Made by a program: the position numbers and the translations under genes
The notes under the pieces: generated by a model
Seen by the model: the letters and a program-made list of their open reading frames with translations, nothing else
The model's database searches: none
Told to the model about the DNA's origin: nothing
Source: Nibrella viscosa
GTDB taxonomy: Bacteria; Bacteroidota; Bacteroidia; Cytophagales; Spirosomataceae
Length of the DNA: 64,000 bases
Reading direction: 5' to 3'
Assembly: GCF_039541875.1 (NCBI RefSeq)
Contig: NZ_BAABHB010000001.1
Location: 248,001 to 312,000, forward strand
Shown: piece after piece, positions 7,703 to 16,934 of the stretch
Layout: every line of letters starts with the position of its first letter
Numbering within the stretch: the first letter of the stretch is position 1

Positions 7703-9499
7703 ATGGCAAAACTGGTTAAGGTTAAGGTAGAACTGGAAGACGGCACTGAACTGAACCAATGTGATTACCTGCTGATCGAGCAGGATCTGTTTGGGCACCA
7801 TACGTTCGAACTGCACGTGCCGTTTGAGGAGTTGGAGAAGCCCGACGAACTGTTTTTTAATCAGTCGCCCCGCAATCTGTGCGGCAAGACCATCCGGTTT
7901 TCCTTCGATCCCGTGCTGGACGACGAATCGTTCTCGTTTCGCTTCAAAGGCATTGTTACCGATCTGAACCTGAAAAATACGAGCCGGCTCTCCAATCGGT
8001 TTATCATCCGGGGGTACAGCCCGACCATCCTGCTGGAAGACAGCCGCCTGCGCCGGACGTTTCTGGGCCAAAACATCCAGAGTATCGCCAATAAAGTGTT
8101 TGACCCGTATCCCAGCAACCTGATCCGGAAAACCATTCAGCCCCGCCACTCCGACAGTCTGCCTTACAGCGTTCAATACGACGAAACGAATTTTGCTTTT
8201 TTATCCCGCCTTGCGGCCCAACACGGTGAATGGTGCTATTACGACGGGCAGCAACTGGTATTCGGCGAACCCAAAGGCCAGTCGATTGATTTTCTGGTAG
8301 ACGGCACCCAGACATTCGATATGTCGCTGCGGCTCATGCCGACCCGTTTTCTGTACAGCAGTTATGACTACCGCGCCGACCAGCGCTACGAGAGCCATTC
8401 CAAAGACCAGTCGGTTTCCGGCCTCGGGCAGTGGGGGGATTTTACGCTCGATGAATCCGACAAAGCCTTCAGTCAGGAATCTCAGCTGCCGGCGACCAAA
8501 CCCGTACACAGCCAACAGGAACTCGACTCCCTGGCCAAAACCCGGAAGATAGCCGAGACTACGCAACTCATTGATTTCCGGGGTACCGGCGAAAATCCGG
8601 ATCTGACCGTTGGCACGGTCGTCAAAGTGAAAGCGAACCGCATTACCGAGCGCGGAGAGTCGGAAGAAAATCTCGGCAATTACCGAGTTACGCACGTTAC
8701 CCATCAGGTCGACAGCAGCGGCAATTATTCCAATACATTCCGGGCTGTGCCGGAATCGGTGGATGGCCCTCCGCCGAATTCCAACGTAGCCAATCCGCTG
8801 GGACAGCCCGAGATTGCCAAAGTTATCGACAACCAGGACCCCGACAAACTTGGGCGCGTGAAGGTGGAGTTTATGTGGGCGGGCGACGCCAAGGAGTCGG
8901 ACTGGATACGCGTGGCCCATCCGTATACCGGTGCGGGCATGGGTATGCTCTTTGTGCCCGAAGAAGACTCGCAGGTAATGATTGGCTATGAAGGGAACCT
9001 GGCCGAACTGCCCTTTGTGTTAACCGGCCTGTACCCCAAAAACGACAATTTCTCGTATACCTCACGCGACAACACACAGAAAATCATCAAAACCAAAGGC
9101 GGCAACCAGATTGAACTAATTGACAAAGACGGCGAACAGAAAATACAGATCACCAACGACAATCAGACGGATACTCGCCTGCTGCTGTCTTTCAGTGATA
9201 ACGGAAGCATCACGCTCGAAACCCAGGGGCCGGTGAAGATAGCAGGCAGGGACATTGAGGTGAAGGCATCCAATGACCTGACCCTGGAAGCCCAGAGTAA
9301 TCTCGTGCTGAAGGCAACCCAAAAAATCGCCATTGAAGGCCAGATAGAGGTCACTATTAAAACGGCTCAGTTTGCCGCCAAAGCGGATGCCACGGCCGAG
9401 CTGAAAGCCAACGGGCAAACAACGGTAGAAGGCACGCAAACCTCCGTTAAAGGCAATGCACTAGTCGAAGTAAAAGGAGCCCTGGTCACGATCAACTAA
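7703..9499 (+). CDS. vgrG: T6SS spike protein VgrG (TssI)
   Basis: This 598-residue protein is the trimeric spike that sits on the TssD tube under the PAAR tip. The N-terminal 380 residues form the gp27-like part (FELHVPFEEL, YSVQYDETNFAFLSRLAAQ, GEWCYYD). The segment from about 395 to 460 is the gp5-like OB fold (VKVEFMWAG, WIRVAHPYTGAGMG). The tail from about 490 is a repetitive beta-helix rich in TLEAQ, LKAT and VEVKG units ending at VTIN. No toxin domain follows, so this is a structural rather than an evolved VgrG. Confidence 0.93.
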   Translation: MAKLVKVKVELEDGTELNQCDYLLIEQDLFGHHTFELHVPFEELEKPDELFFNQSPRNLCGKTIRFSFDPVLDDESFSFRFKGIVTDLNLKNTSRLSNRFIIRGYSPTILLEDSRLRRTFLGQNIQSIANKVFDPYPSNLIRKTIQPRHSDSLPYSVQYDETNFAFLSRLAAQHGEWCYYDGQQLVFGEPKGQSIDFLVDGTQTFDMSLRLMPTRFLYSSYDYRADQRYESHSKDQSVSGLGQWGDFTLDESDKAFSQESQLPATKPVHSQQELDSLAKTRKIAETTQLIDFRGTGENPDLTVGTVVKVKANRITERGESEENLGNYRVTHVTHQVDSSGNYSNTFRAVPESVDGPPPNSNVANPLGQPEIAKVIDNQDPDKLGRVKVEFMWAGDAKESDWIRVAHPYTGAGMGMLFVPEEDSQVMIGYEGNLAELPFVLTGLYPKNDNFSYTSRDNTQKIIKTKGGNQIELIDKDGEQKIQITNDNQTDTRLLLSFSDNGSITLETQGPVKIAGRDIEVKASNDLTLEAQSNLVLKATQKIAIEGQIEVTIKTAQFAAKADATAELKANGQTTVEGTQTSVKGNALVEVKGALVTIN

Positions 9500-9505
9500 C
9501 CGGGC

Positions 9506-10324
9506 TTACGCTACCCGGTGGGCAATAATCGTGTCGTTATCGTTCAAATAATTCTGGCTGAAGTTGAGTTCCGGGTCCAGAAAACGGGGCCGCTGCCACC
9601 AGGCGGCTTTTTTCGAAAATACCCAGCCATAAGGCTGTCCCGTGTCGTGCGTAAACACAATCTGGCTAGCGGGGGTACGTTCGTTGTAATCGTTGATAAA
9701 TACCAGAAACAGATCACCCAGCGACATGGCAACCGGAGCCTTCGCCTTAAAATTGGTATCGTGTCGATCTTCAGGCGTCTTCAGGAACTCAAACTGAATC
9801 ACCAGGATTTTTGACAGGTCAATGAGGTCGATATCCGGCATATCGCCGTTGATGGGGTAATACCACTTCTTGTAATCGGCGGCCGGAATGGCCAGAAAAT
9901 ACTGATACGCCAGCACCACCAGAACCGGGATAAGAAAAGGAATCAGACTCGTCACAAACGTCCAGCGATCGGCGAGATGCCCCGTAAACTGGTACAGCAC
10001 TAAGGAAACAATCATGCCGGCCAGCATCAGCAGGAAGGCGGGCAGAACATTCCGTAGAAAGAGGAGATCATACGTCAGATAGCCAAACCGTTCGCCCAGC
10101 CAGACGTGCAGAATGCCCACCCCCAGCGCCAGCGCCTGCGCCAGCAGGTAATACGTCTGAAACGAAGCCGTATCCAACGTGCCCAGCCAGCTTATCCCCC
10201 CCAGGAGGAGCACAATGCCAAGCCCATACAGAATCCACTTCGACCGGGCGACGGCCGGTAAACGGGTCATCGACTGACTATTTTTTCCACCTCCCTCTTT
10301 GGGCGTAAACAAAAACGGGTGCAT
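9506..10324 (-). CDS. tssN: TssN family T6SS membrane protein
   Basis: This protein of about 272 residues looks like TssN, a component found only in Bacteroidetes subtype iii systems and thought to form part of the membrane platform. It has about four hydrophobic segments in the first 150 residues (for example ILYGLGIVLLLGGISWLG) and then a soluble region with WYYPINGDMPDIDL and KILVIQFEF, which I associate with TssN. It is convergent with vgrG, with 6 bases between the stops. The ATG at 10324 is preferred over a TTG two codons upstream. The family call rests on pattern and context. Confidence 0.72.
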   Translation of the reverse strand: MHPFLFTPKEGGGKNSQSMTRLPAVARSKWILYGLGIVLLLGGISWLGTLDTASFQTYYLLAQALALGVGILHVWLGERFGYLTYDLLFLRNVLPAFLLMLAGMIVSLVLYQFTGHLADRWTFVTSLIPFLIPVLVVLAYQYFLAIPAADYKKWYYPINGDMPDIDLIDLSKILVIQFEFLKTPEDRHDTNFKAKAPVAMSLGDLFLVFINDYNERTPASQIVFTHDTGQPYGWVFSKKAAWWQRPRFLDPELNFSQNYLNDNDTIIAHRVA

Positions 10325-10403
10325 AGGCAACTGGTCGGGCAGATAGCTTCTGTCAAATATAGCGAGGAAACCGGTTCCGTTGTTAACCGCTGCCTAACTC
10401 TCT

Positions 10404-11525
10404 TCAGAGCCATTTACCCAGTTTCCGCAACGAATCGACATTGTGAACCGGTGCAAACACGTCGATATAGGGCAGGGCTGTTTGCATGCCCGCAACAGCC
10501 GGGCGGTAGGCGGTGTAGCCGGCCAGGGGGTTCAGCCAGATTACTTTCCTGGCTTTGGCGTGAATGACTTCCATACTCTGCCGGAGCAGGGTGATATCAC
10601 CGGTATCCCAGCCGTCGCTCAGGATAATGACAATGGTGCGTTTGTCGAGAAGCCGGGCCGCGTAGTCGGTTACGAACTGGTGCAGGCTTTCGCCGATGCG
10701 GGTGCCGCCACTCCAGCTCTGGTTTTGGGCGCTAATGACCTTCATAGCGTTGCTAAAGTCGTTTTGCTTCAGCAGACTGGTTATGGACTGTAGCGAGGTA
10801 CTAAAAGCAAAGGTCTCGATCCGGCGAAACACCTGCTGAAATGAATACATAAACTGCAGCAGAAAGGCCGAATACAGATCCATAGACTGGCTGACATCGC
10901 ACAGGACCACCAACTTGGTGCGGTTGCGCTTAGGTTTGCGAAATATGAGGTGCATCAGTTCTCCGCCATTCCGCATGTTTTTCCGCAGGGTCCGGCGCAG
11001 GTCCGGCTGGTCTTCCTTTGCCGATTTCTCGTAACGCCGGTTGCTTTGGGCCGCCAGTCGTCGGGACAGGGCCCTGATGCTTTTCATGATCTCGTCCAGG
11101 TCGTCGGCCGGAACGGCCGAAAAATCCTGCTGCGCCAGGTTTTCGTGGGTGCTGTAGGAGGCTGTCTGCTCAATCTCTTCGTTTTTGTTGCCGGTCAGCC
11201 AGGACTTCAGGGCTTTAAATGAGTCCTGGTTGACCCCCGGTTTCAGCGTTTGTTTGGGCTGCTTTTTTTCTTTCGCGTCAACGGCCTTCTCCAGTTCTTT
11301 CCAGTAGTCGGTAAACAAGGCGTCGAACTGATCCAACTGGCTGCGGCTGCGGCACAAAACGGCCTTCAGCGCCTGCCGGAACACCTCGTTGCTGTGATAG
11401 TCGATAAATTGCAGGGCGTTCAGCGCGGTTGTTTCGTCGTCTACACTCAGCGAAAAGCCCTTCTGCCGCAGGTACCGGCAAAACTGAACAATATTGCGGG
11501 AAAGGGACGTTTGACGGCTAATCAA
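10404..11525 (-). CDS. coxE: CoxE-like VWA domain protein
   Basis: This 373-residue protein has a CoxE-type von Willebrand A domain in its second half, with the metal-site sequence DVSQS in LVVLCDVSQSMD and a later IILSDGWDTG. Proteins of this type work with a MoxR-type ATPase to mature molybdenum hydroxylases, for example by inserting the active-site metal cluster. The N-terminal half is helical and charged. The start is a TTG that overlaps the stop of the ATPase gene (TTGA); no ATG exists nearby, and the overlap suggests translational coupling. It is the last gene of the cox cluster. Confidence 0.82.
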   Translation of the reverse strand: MISRQTSLSRNIVQFCRYLRQKGFSLSVDDETTALNALQFIDYHSNEVFRQALKAVLCRSRSQLDQFDALFTDYWKELEKAVDAKEKKQPKQTLKPGVNQDSFKALKSWLTGNKNEEIEQTASYSTHENLAQQDFSAVPADDLDEIMKSIRALSRRLAAQSNRRYEKSAKEDQPDLRRTLRKNMRNGGELMHLIFRKPKRNRTKLVVLCDVSQSMDLYSAFLLQFMYSFQQVFRRIETFAFSTSLQSITSLLKQNDFSNAMKVISAQNQSWSGGTRIGESLHQFVTDYAARLLDKRTIVIILSDGWDTGDITLLRQSMEVIHAKARKVIWLNPLAGYTAYRPAVAGMQTALPYIDVFAPVHNVDSLRKLGKWL

Positions 11526-12430
11526 AGACTATCTAGTTTGGAGTGGATGCCGGTTTTTTCCATCAGTTCGCTGAGGCTCATTTGTACCTGCCGGGTATCG
11601 TGCCAGTCTTTCAGCACCACGCCCAGGGTCTGCTCCACAATGTTCTTGTCGAGGTGATCGATATGCAGGGCTGATAAGGCCAGCGCCCAATCCAGCGTTT
11701 CGGCGACTCCGGGCGTTTTCTCCAGCTTCAGGGTACGAAGCTGCTGCATAAACCGGCAGATCTGCTCGCCGAGCCGGGCATCAATACCGGGTACTTTATT
11801 GCGCACAATCAGGTACTCTTTCTCAAAATCCGGATAGCCGATGTACAGGTACAGGCATCGCCGGCGCAGGGCTTCCGACAGTTCGCGGATGCGGTTGCTG
11901 GTTAGAATAACCTGCGGAATGTGGGTGGCTTTGATTGTGCCAGTTTCGGGGATGGTGATTTGCCAGTCGCTAAGGACTTCCAGCAGAAAACTTTCAAATT
12001 CTTCGTCGGAGCGGTCTACCTCATCAATGAGCAGGACGGGTTTTCGGTGGTGGGTAATGGCCTGGAGCAGGGGGCGTTTCATCAGAAAGCTATCGCTGAA
12101 GATAGTCTGTTCTTTTTCATCCACCGACTGCGGCTGGTTCTCCACCATTTTCAGGTGCAGCAGCTGACGCTGGTAATTCCACTCGTAGAGGGCGTGGGTG
12201 GCATCGAGGCCTTCATAACATTGCAGGCGGATCAGGTCTGTTTGAAGGGCACGGGCCATCACTTTAGCGATTTCGGTTTTACCAACGCCCGCCGGCCCTT
12301 CAATCAGCAGGGGTTTGCTGAGCTGAAGCGATAGAAAAAGCGACATAGACACCGATGTGTCGGTGATGTACCCCTGCTCCTGCAACAGGGTAGAGATGTC
12401 TGCTAACGTTGGTTGTTGATGATTATCCAA
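11522..12430 (-). CDS. coxD: CoxD-like MoxR AAA+ ATPase
   Basis: This AAA+ ATPase of the MoxR family (about 302 residues) has Walker A in IEGPAGVGKTEIA, Walker B in PVLLIDEVDRSDEE and sensor 1 in VILTSNRIREL. In CO dehydrogenase clusters the CoxD ATPase and CoxE act together on the immature enzyme. The reading frame stays open to a GTG at 12466, but that codon lies inside a terminator hairpin. The TTG at 12430 is therefore preferred, giving an N-terminus DNHQQPTLADIS; an ATG at 12343 would remove part of the N-terminal helices. Confidence 0.82.
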   Translation of the reverse strand: MDNHQQPTLADISTLLQEQGYITDTSVSMSLFLSLQLSKPLLIEGPAGVGKTEIAKVMARALQTDLIRLQCYEGLDATHALYEWNYQRQLLHLKMVENQPQSVDEKEQTIFSDSFLMKRPLLQAITHHRKPVLLIDEVDRSDEEFESFLLEVLSDWQITIPETGTIKATHIPQVILTSNRIRELSEALRRRCLYLYIGYPDFEKEYLIVRNKVPGIDARLGEQICRFMQQLRTLKLEKTPGVAETLDWALALSALHIDHLDKNIVEQTLGVVLKDWHDTRQVQMSLSELMEKTGIHSKLDSL

Positions 12431-12449
12431 GCTGCTCGTCTGCTTACTT

Positions 12450-12506
12450 AAAAAAAACCAGTACACAGAGCGGTGCCGGAAAATGATCCCTGCACCGCTC
12501 TGTGTA
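12450..12506 (-). terminator. Intrinsic terminator between coxM and coxD
   Basis: A perfect 15-bp inverted repeat (12462-12476 with 12492-12506, 15-base loop) is followed on the minus strand by CTGG and a run of eight T. It would end transcripts coming from coxM and so partly uncouple coxD-coxE from the structural genes. It does not look like a terminator for the plus strand. Confidence 0.85.
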
Positions 12507-12518
12507 TTACTTAAAAAA

Positions 12519-13358
12519 TCACGCTACGGCCTGCAGCGCCCGCTTCAGGTACACTTTTGCCAGGTGCCGCCGGTATTCTTCCGATGCAAAATTGTCGCCC
12601 ATAAAGGACACGTCCTGTCCCTGTAAGGCTGCGTTTACGGCGGCATCCATAGAAGCCGCATCCAGCGTGTTACCGGCTACGGCCTGCTCCGCTCCTTTGT
12701 CCCGGAAAGCATACTCGGCTACGCCGGTAAAAGCAATGTTGATTTTACCGTCGGGGAAGCGCATGACCGCACAGCCCACAATGGCAAACCGCGAAGCCGG
12801 GTGCTCGAACTTCATATAAGCGGTACGGGTACCGGCTGGCGGCACAGGGATGCGGATGGCGGTAATCAGCTCATTCTCCCCAAGCGCTGTGGAAAACAGG
12901 CCCGTAAAGAAGTCGGTCGCGCTGATGCTCCGGCTACCATTCCGGCTGACGACATCAATCACCGCGTCGGCGGCCAGTACCAGTGCCGGCCAGTCGGCGG
13001 CCGGGTCGGCATGGGCCAGACTTCCCCCGATGGTGCCCCGGTTACGGACCTGCACATCACCGATTACACCCGCTGCCGTATGAAAGAACGGCAGCTTCTC
13101 CTGTATCAGTGCGCTGTTGAGGATCTCGGCATGGGTGGTGCCCGCCCGGATCACAATGAAGCCGTCTTCTTCCTGAATGCCTTTCAGCGAAGAGATGCTG
13201 GAGATGTCGATCAGAAATTCGGGCTGGCTTAGCCGCAGCTTCATGGAGGGAACCAGGCTGTAGCCCCCCGCCAGCAGTTTGCCGTCGCCGTTGGCCAAAG
13301 CCGCCAGGGCTTCCTCCACGGTAGTGGCTTTTTTATAGTCGAATTCTACGGTAATCAT
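12519..13358 (-). CDS. coxM: CoxM-like FAD-binding subunit
   Basis: This 279-residue protein is the medium FAD subunit of a xanthine dehydrogenase/CO dehydrogenase type enzyme. The two FAD motifs are present: AGGYS near residue 32 and TIGGSLAHADPAADWP near 108. The C-terminal CO_deh_flav_C domain follows (TAYMKFEHPASRFAIVGCA). It passes electrons from the iron-sulfur subunit to an acceptor. It lies 36 bases after coxL in the same operon, and the terminator at 12450-12506 follows its stop. Confidence 0.92.
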   Translation of the reverse strand: MITVEFDYKKATTVEEALAALANGDGKLLAGGYSLVPSMKLRLSQPEFLIDISSISSLKGIQEEDGFIVIRAGTTHAEILNSALIQEKLPFFHTAAGVIGDVQVRNRGTIGGSLAHADPAADWPALVLAADAVIDVVSRNGSRSISATDFFTGLFSTALGENELITAIRIPVPPAGTRTAYMKFEHPASRFAIVGCAVMRFPDGKINIAFTGVAEYAFRDKGAEQAVAGNTLDAASMDAAVNAALQGQDVSFMGDNFASEEYRRHLAKVYLKRALQAVA

Positions 13359-13394
13359 AGTTGTGTGCTTGACGATTTACGGGTGTCTGATTTG

Positions 13395-15797
13395 TCAGTT
13401 ACTGCTGGTCTGTATGGCCCGCCATACGCGCTCCGGGGTCAGCGGCATCCGGATGTCCTTCACCTTATGCCCACCGCTCCATAGTGCATCGATCACCGCG
13501 TTGACCACCGCCGGCGTAGAGCCGATAGCACCGGCTTCACCGGCACCCTTAACACCCAGCGGGTTGTGCGGGCAGGGGGTTACCTGATGGCCGGTTTCAA
13601 ACATGGGCAGGTCATCGGCACGGGGTATGCAGTAGTCCATGTAGGAGGCATTGATCAACTGCCCGTTTTCGTCGTATTCGGCCCCTTCAAACAGAGCTTG
13701 TCCAACACCCTGGGCTACACCCCCGTGAATCTGGCCTTCCACAATCATCGGGTTGATGATATTCCCTACGTCGTCGACGGCAATAAACCGTTGTAACTTA
13801 ATGGCGCCCGTATCTTTATCCACTTCTACCACGGCAATGTGGCAGCCAAAGGGATAGGTAAAGTTGGCGGGGTCGTAGAAACTGCTGAAGTCGAGACCGG
13901 GTTCCAGGTCTGCCGGGTACACATGCGGTACATACGCCGTCAGAGCCACATCACCGAACGCCAGGGACTTGTCGGTTCCCTTCACCGTAAATTTACCATG
14001 GTCAAAGTCTATATCGTCGGCGCTGGCTTCCAGCTTATGGGCCGCGATCTTCTTTCCTTTTTCGACAATTTTATCTATGCTCCGCATAATGGCCGAGCCC
14101 CCTACCGCCAGGCTCCGCGAGCCGTAGGTACCCATACCAAACGCTACCGTATCACTGTCGCCATGAACGATCTCTACGTCTTCCATGGCAATACCCAGCT
14201 TATCGGCAACGACCTGCGCAAAAGTTGTTTCGTGGCCCTGACCGTGCGAATGCGAACCGGTAAAGACGCTTACTTTACCCGTTGGCTGTACCCGCACCTG
14301 GCCAACCTCAAACAGCCCGGCCCGGCAGCCCAGCGACCCGACCACCGCCGAGGGCGCAATGCCGCAGGCTTCGATATAGGTCGAGAACCCGACACCCAGC
14401 AGTTTACCGTTCTGGGCGGCTTCTTTCTGCTGCCGGCGGAAGTCCTCGTACCCCAGCATCTCCAGCCCTTTTTCCAGCACGCCGTGGTAGTTGCCGCTGT
14501 CGTATTGGAGGGCTACCTGTGTCTGGTAGCCAGGCTGGTTCACGCCGTCAAACGGCGGAATAAAGTTTTTGAGCCGGAGTTCGGCCGGGTCCATGCCCAT
14601 CTCCAGCGCAGCCAGGTCAAACAGGCGCTCCAGCAGGTACGTGGCTTCGGGCCGACCGGCACCCCGATACGCATCTACCGCTGTAGTGTTGGTGAATACC
14701 CCTGTTACATCGACGTTGATTTTGGGCGTTGTGTACAACCCCTGCAACAGCGTACCGTGCAGGTAGGTAGGTACGCAGGTGGAGAACGTAGAGAGATAGG
14801 CACCCAGATTGGCGTAAGTTTTTACCCGCAGGGCCAGAATATTGCCTTCCTGATCGAAACCCATTTCGGCTTTGGTTACGTGGTCGCGGCCGTGGGCGTC
14901 CAGCAGAAAGCTTTCAGTTCGCTCGGAGGTCCACTTGATAGGCCGCCCCACCTTTTTGGCGGCCCAGGTCAGCAGAGCTTCTTCTGTATAATGGAAGATT
15001 TTACTGCCGAATCCGCCCCCTACATCCGGCCCCACAATCCGAACTTTATGCTCGGGTATACCCAGCACAAACGCACACATCAGCAGGCGGATGAGGTGCG
15101 GGTTCTGAGTGCTGGTGTACAGCGTATATTTTTCGCTGGTAGGGTCGTAAACGGCATTGTAGCTGCGGGGCTCGATGGCGTTGGGCACTACCCGCTGGTT
15201 GACAAACTCCAGGGTGGTAACGTGGGCGGCCTGCGCCATTGCCTGGTCTACCTCTTCTTTCGGATTACCCAGCTCCCAGTCGAAACAGGTATTATTGGGA
15301 GCCTCGTCGTGTACCTGGGGCGCATCCGGCTTTACAGCCTCGGCGGCATTGACAATGGCCGGTAGTTCTTCGTAGTCGACCATTACCGACAGGGCGGCAT
15401 CTTTGGCCTGCTCGCGGGTTTCGGCAATGACCACGGCTACCGGATCACCCACGTGCCGGGCTTTGTCGGCTACCAGCAGCGGGTGTTTCGGCTCCTTCAT
15501 GATATCGCCGTTCTTGAAGTTTACCTGCCAGCCGCAGGGAACGCCGTTGATATCGGCTACGTCGGCACCGGTGTAGATGGCAATGACGCCCGGCATATCT
15601 GTAGCCTCGCTGATATCGATATTCAGGATACGGGCGTGGGCGTAGGGGCTGCGCACAAAGTGAGCGTAGGTTTGTCCCTGGAGAATAATATCGTCGGTGT
15701 ATTTACCCTTACCGGTTATAAACCGTTTGTCTTCAACCCGCTTGACGGATTTTCCGATCAGGCGGCCGTTTCCGTTACTTCCGTTCGACGCGCTCAT
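13395..15797 (-). CDS. coxL: CoxL-like molybdopterin-binding large subunit
   Basis: This 800-residue protein is the molybdenum cofactor-binding catalytic subunit of a xanthine dehydrogenase family enzyme. It begins RLIGKSVKRVEDKRFITGKG, typical of the family, and ends with GVKGAGEAGAIGS, which holds the conserved catalytic glutamate. The active-site loop is AYRGAGR at 376-382. True CO dehydrogenases (form I) have AYxCSFR with an S-selanylcysteine ligand, so this is form II and its substrate may be another aldehyde or heterocycle. The frame is open to 16004, but that extension is antisense to the small subunit and meaningless; the ATG at 15797 overlaps the coxS stop as ATGA. Confidence 0.93.
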   Translation of the reverse strand: MSASNGSNGNGRLIGKSVKRVEDKRFITGKGKYTDDIILQGQTYAHFVRSPYAHARILNIDISEATDMPGVIAIYTGADVADINGVPCGWQVNFKNGDIMKEPKHPLLVADKARHVGDPVAVVIAETREQAKDAALSVMVDYEELPAIVNAAEAVKPDAPQVHDEAPNNTCFDWELGNPKEEVDQAMAQAAHVTTLEFVNQRVVPNAIEPRSYNAVYDPTSEKYTLYTSTQNPHLIRLLMCAFVLGIPEHKVRIVGPDVGGGFGSKIFHYTEEALLTWAAKKVGRPIKWTSERTESFLLDAHGRDHVTKAEMGFDQEGNILALRVKTYANLGAYLSTFSTCVPTYLHGTLLQGLYTTPKINVDVTGVFTNTTAVDAYRGAGRPEATYLLERLFDLAALEMGMDPAELRLKNFIPPFDGVNQPGYQTQVALQYDSGNYHGVLEKGLEMLGYEDFRRQQKEAAQNGKLLGVGFSTYIEACGIAPSAVVGSLGCRAGLFEVGQVRVQPTGKVSVFTGSHSHGQGHETTFAQVVADKLGIAMEDVEIVHGDSDTVAFGMGTYGSRSLAVGGSAIMRSIDKIVEKGKKIAAHKLEASADDIDFDHGKFTVKGTDKSLAFGDVALTAYVPHVYPADLEPGLDFSSFYDPANFTYPFGCHIAVVEVDKDTGAIKLQRFIAVDDVGNIINPMIVEGQIHGGVAQGVGQALFEGAEYDENGQLINASYMDYCIPRADDLPMFETGHQVTPCPHNPLGVKGAGEAGAIGSTPAVVNAVIDALWSGGHKVKDIRMPLTPERVWRAIQTSSN

Positions 15798-16291
15798 ACG
15801 GTTACCTCCTCTGTTTTGGTGGTTGGTTCGGTCTCTTTCTTCTTGTCGGCCGCGTACTGTACCGATTTTACAATGTTGTGGTAGCCGGTGCAGCGGCACA
15901 GGTGTCCTTTCAGGGCGTGGCGGATTTCGTCTTCCGAGGGGTTTTCGTTGTGATCCAGAAAATCGGCCATGGTCATGATGATGCCGGGGGTGCAGAAACC
16001 GCATTGCAGCCCGTGTTTTTCGTTGAAGCCTTCCTGCAGCGGGTGCAGCTCTTCGCCGGCGAGCCCTTCAATAGTGGTAATTTCGCAGCCATCGGCCTGT
16101 ACGGCAAATACGGTGCAGCTCTTGGTGGGCTGATTGTTGAGGTGGATGGTGCAGGCCCCACAGATGCTGGTATCGCACCCGACGTGGGTACCCGTCAGGC
16201 GGAGCACATCGCGCAGGTAGTACACCAGCAGCATCCGGGGTTCAACGTCGTGGGAGTATTCCACTCCGTTGACCTTTACGTAGATTTGCAT
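15794..16291 (-). CDS. coxS: CoxS-like [2Fe-2S] small subunit
   Basis: This 165-residue protein is the iron-sulfur subunit with two [2Fe-2S] clusters. Cluster II ligands are C39, C44, C47 and C59 (GCDTSICGAC); cluster I ligands are C97, C100, C132 and C134 (CGFCTPG and LCRCTGY). It carries electrons from the molybdenum site to FAD. The ATG at 16291 fits the family start (MQIYVKVNG); the frame is open further upstream, but those residues look non-coding. It is translationally coupled to coxL through a 4-base overlap. Confidence 0.94.
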   Translation of the reverse strand: MQIYVKVNGVEYSHDVEPRMLLVYYLRDVLRLTGTHVGCDTSICGACTIHLNNQPTKSCTVFAVQADGCEITTIEGLAGEELHPLQEGFNEKHGLQCGFCTPGIIMTMADFLDHNENPSEDEIRHALKGHLCRCTGYHNIVKSVQYAADKKKETEPTTKTEEVTV

Positions 16292-16352
16292 AATTGTAGA
16301 AATGGGGGTTTTAGAGTTGATTAAGAACAAATGAACTACGATCAGGCAGAAA

Positions 16353-16802
16353 TCAGGAGCCGTTGCTGTCGAGCTCCTTTTCAAGGTTGCTAAAAAACTG
16401 TTTTGTCAGGGTATTGGCTACCCCGCCGATCACCCGCTGACCCATGCCGGCCAGGATGCCGGTGAGCTTGGCATCGCCGTCGAAGGCTACTTCGGTCTGG
16501 TTATCGTCGACGGGGGTGAGGTCCACTTTCACGGCCGCGTTGGTGTTGCCGATCTTGCTGTTCTGCTGGACTTTGAGCGTAAAGTTTTTATGCTCGGTGA
16601 TGTCCTCCAACTGGAGATTGCCCGAAAAAGAGCCGTTCACGGGGCCAAGTTTAATCTGGAGTTTGGAGACGAAGGCGTTATCGCCGACCCGTTCCAGGGA
16701 GGTAATGCCGGGAATTATTTTTGCCAATGTGTCGGTATCCATCAGCATAGCCCAGACTTTGGCGGGGGGGGCATTCAGAACCTGTTTACCGGTAAGCTGC
16801 AT
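16353..16802 (-). CDS. coxG: CoxG-like SRPBCC protein
   Basis: This 149-residue protein is of the CoxG family (SRPBCC fold, CO dehydrogenase subunit G). The sequence MQLTGKQVLNAPPAKVWAMLMD and the later AKLTGILAGMGQRVIGGVA are typical. CoxG proteins associate with the membrane or the enzyme and often accompany form I and form II hydroxylases. It is the first gene of the operon, 61 bases before coxS. The 187-base gap upstream would hold the operon promoter. Confidence 0.88.
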   Translation of the reverse strand: MQLTGKQVLNAPPAKVWAMLMDTDTLAKIIPGITSLERVGDNAFVSKLQIKLGPVNGSFSGNLQLEDITEHKNFTLKVQQNSKIGNTNAAVKVDLTPVDDNQTEVAFDGDAKLTGILAGMGQRVIGGVANTLTKQFFSNLEKELDSNGS

Positions 16803-16934
16803 ACATCAGTTCGTTAAAGACTCTGGATAATGCGTACGAAAGGCGACCGTTTTTAGATTGCTTGTACAGGCCTGAAAGGTATGAAAAAATCTAATTTTAC
16901 AGTTGAATTATTATATCAGAAAAAGCAGCTTTTA

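Noticed and set aside
13839..15365. Long plus-strand open frame of about 508 residues opposite coxL
   Set aside because: It lies wholly antisense to a clear molybdopterin subunit with family motifs; its sequence has no recognisable domain and arises from codon bias of the real gene.
15798..16004. N-terminal extension of coxL
   Set aside because: It is the coxS coding region read in another frame on the same strand; the ATG at 15797 overlapping the coxS stop is the natural start.
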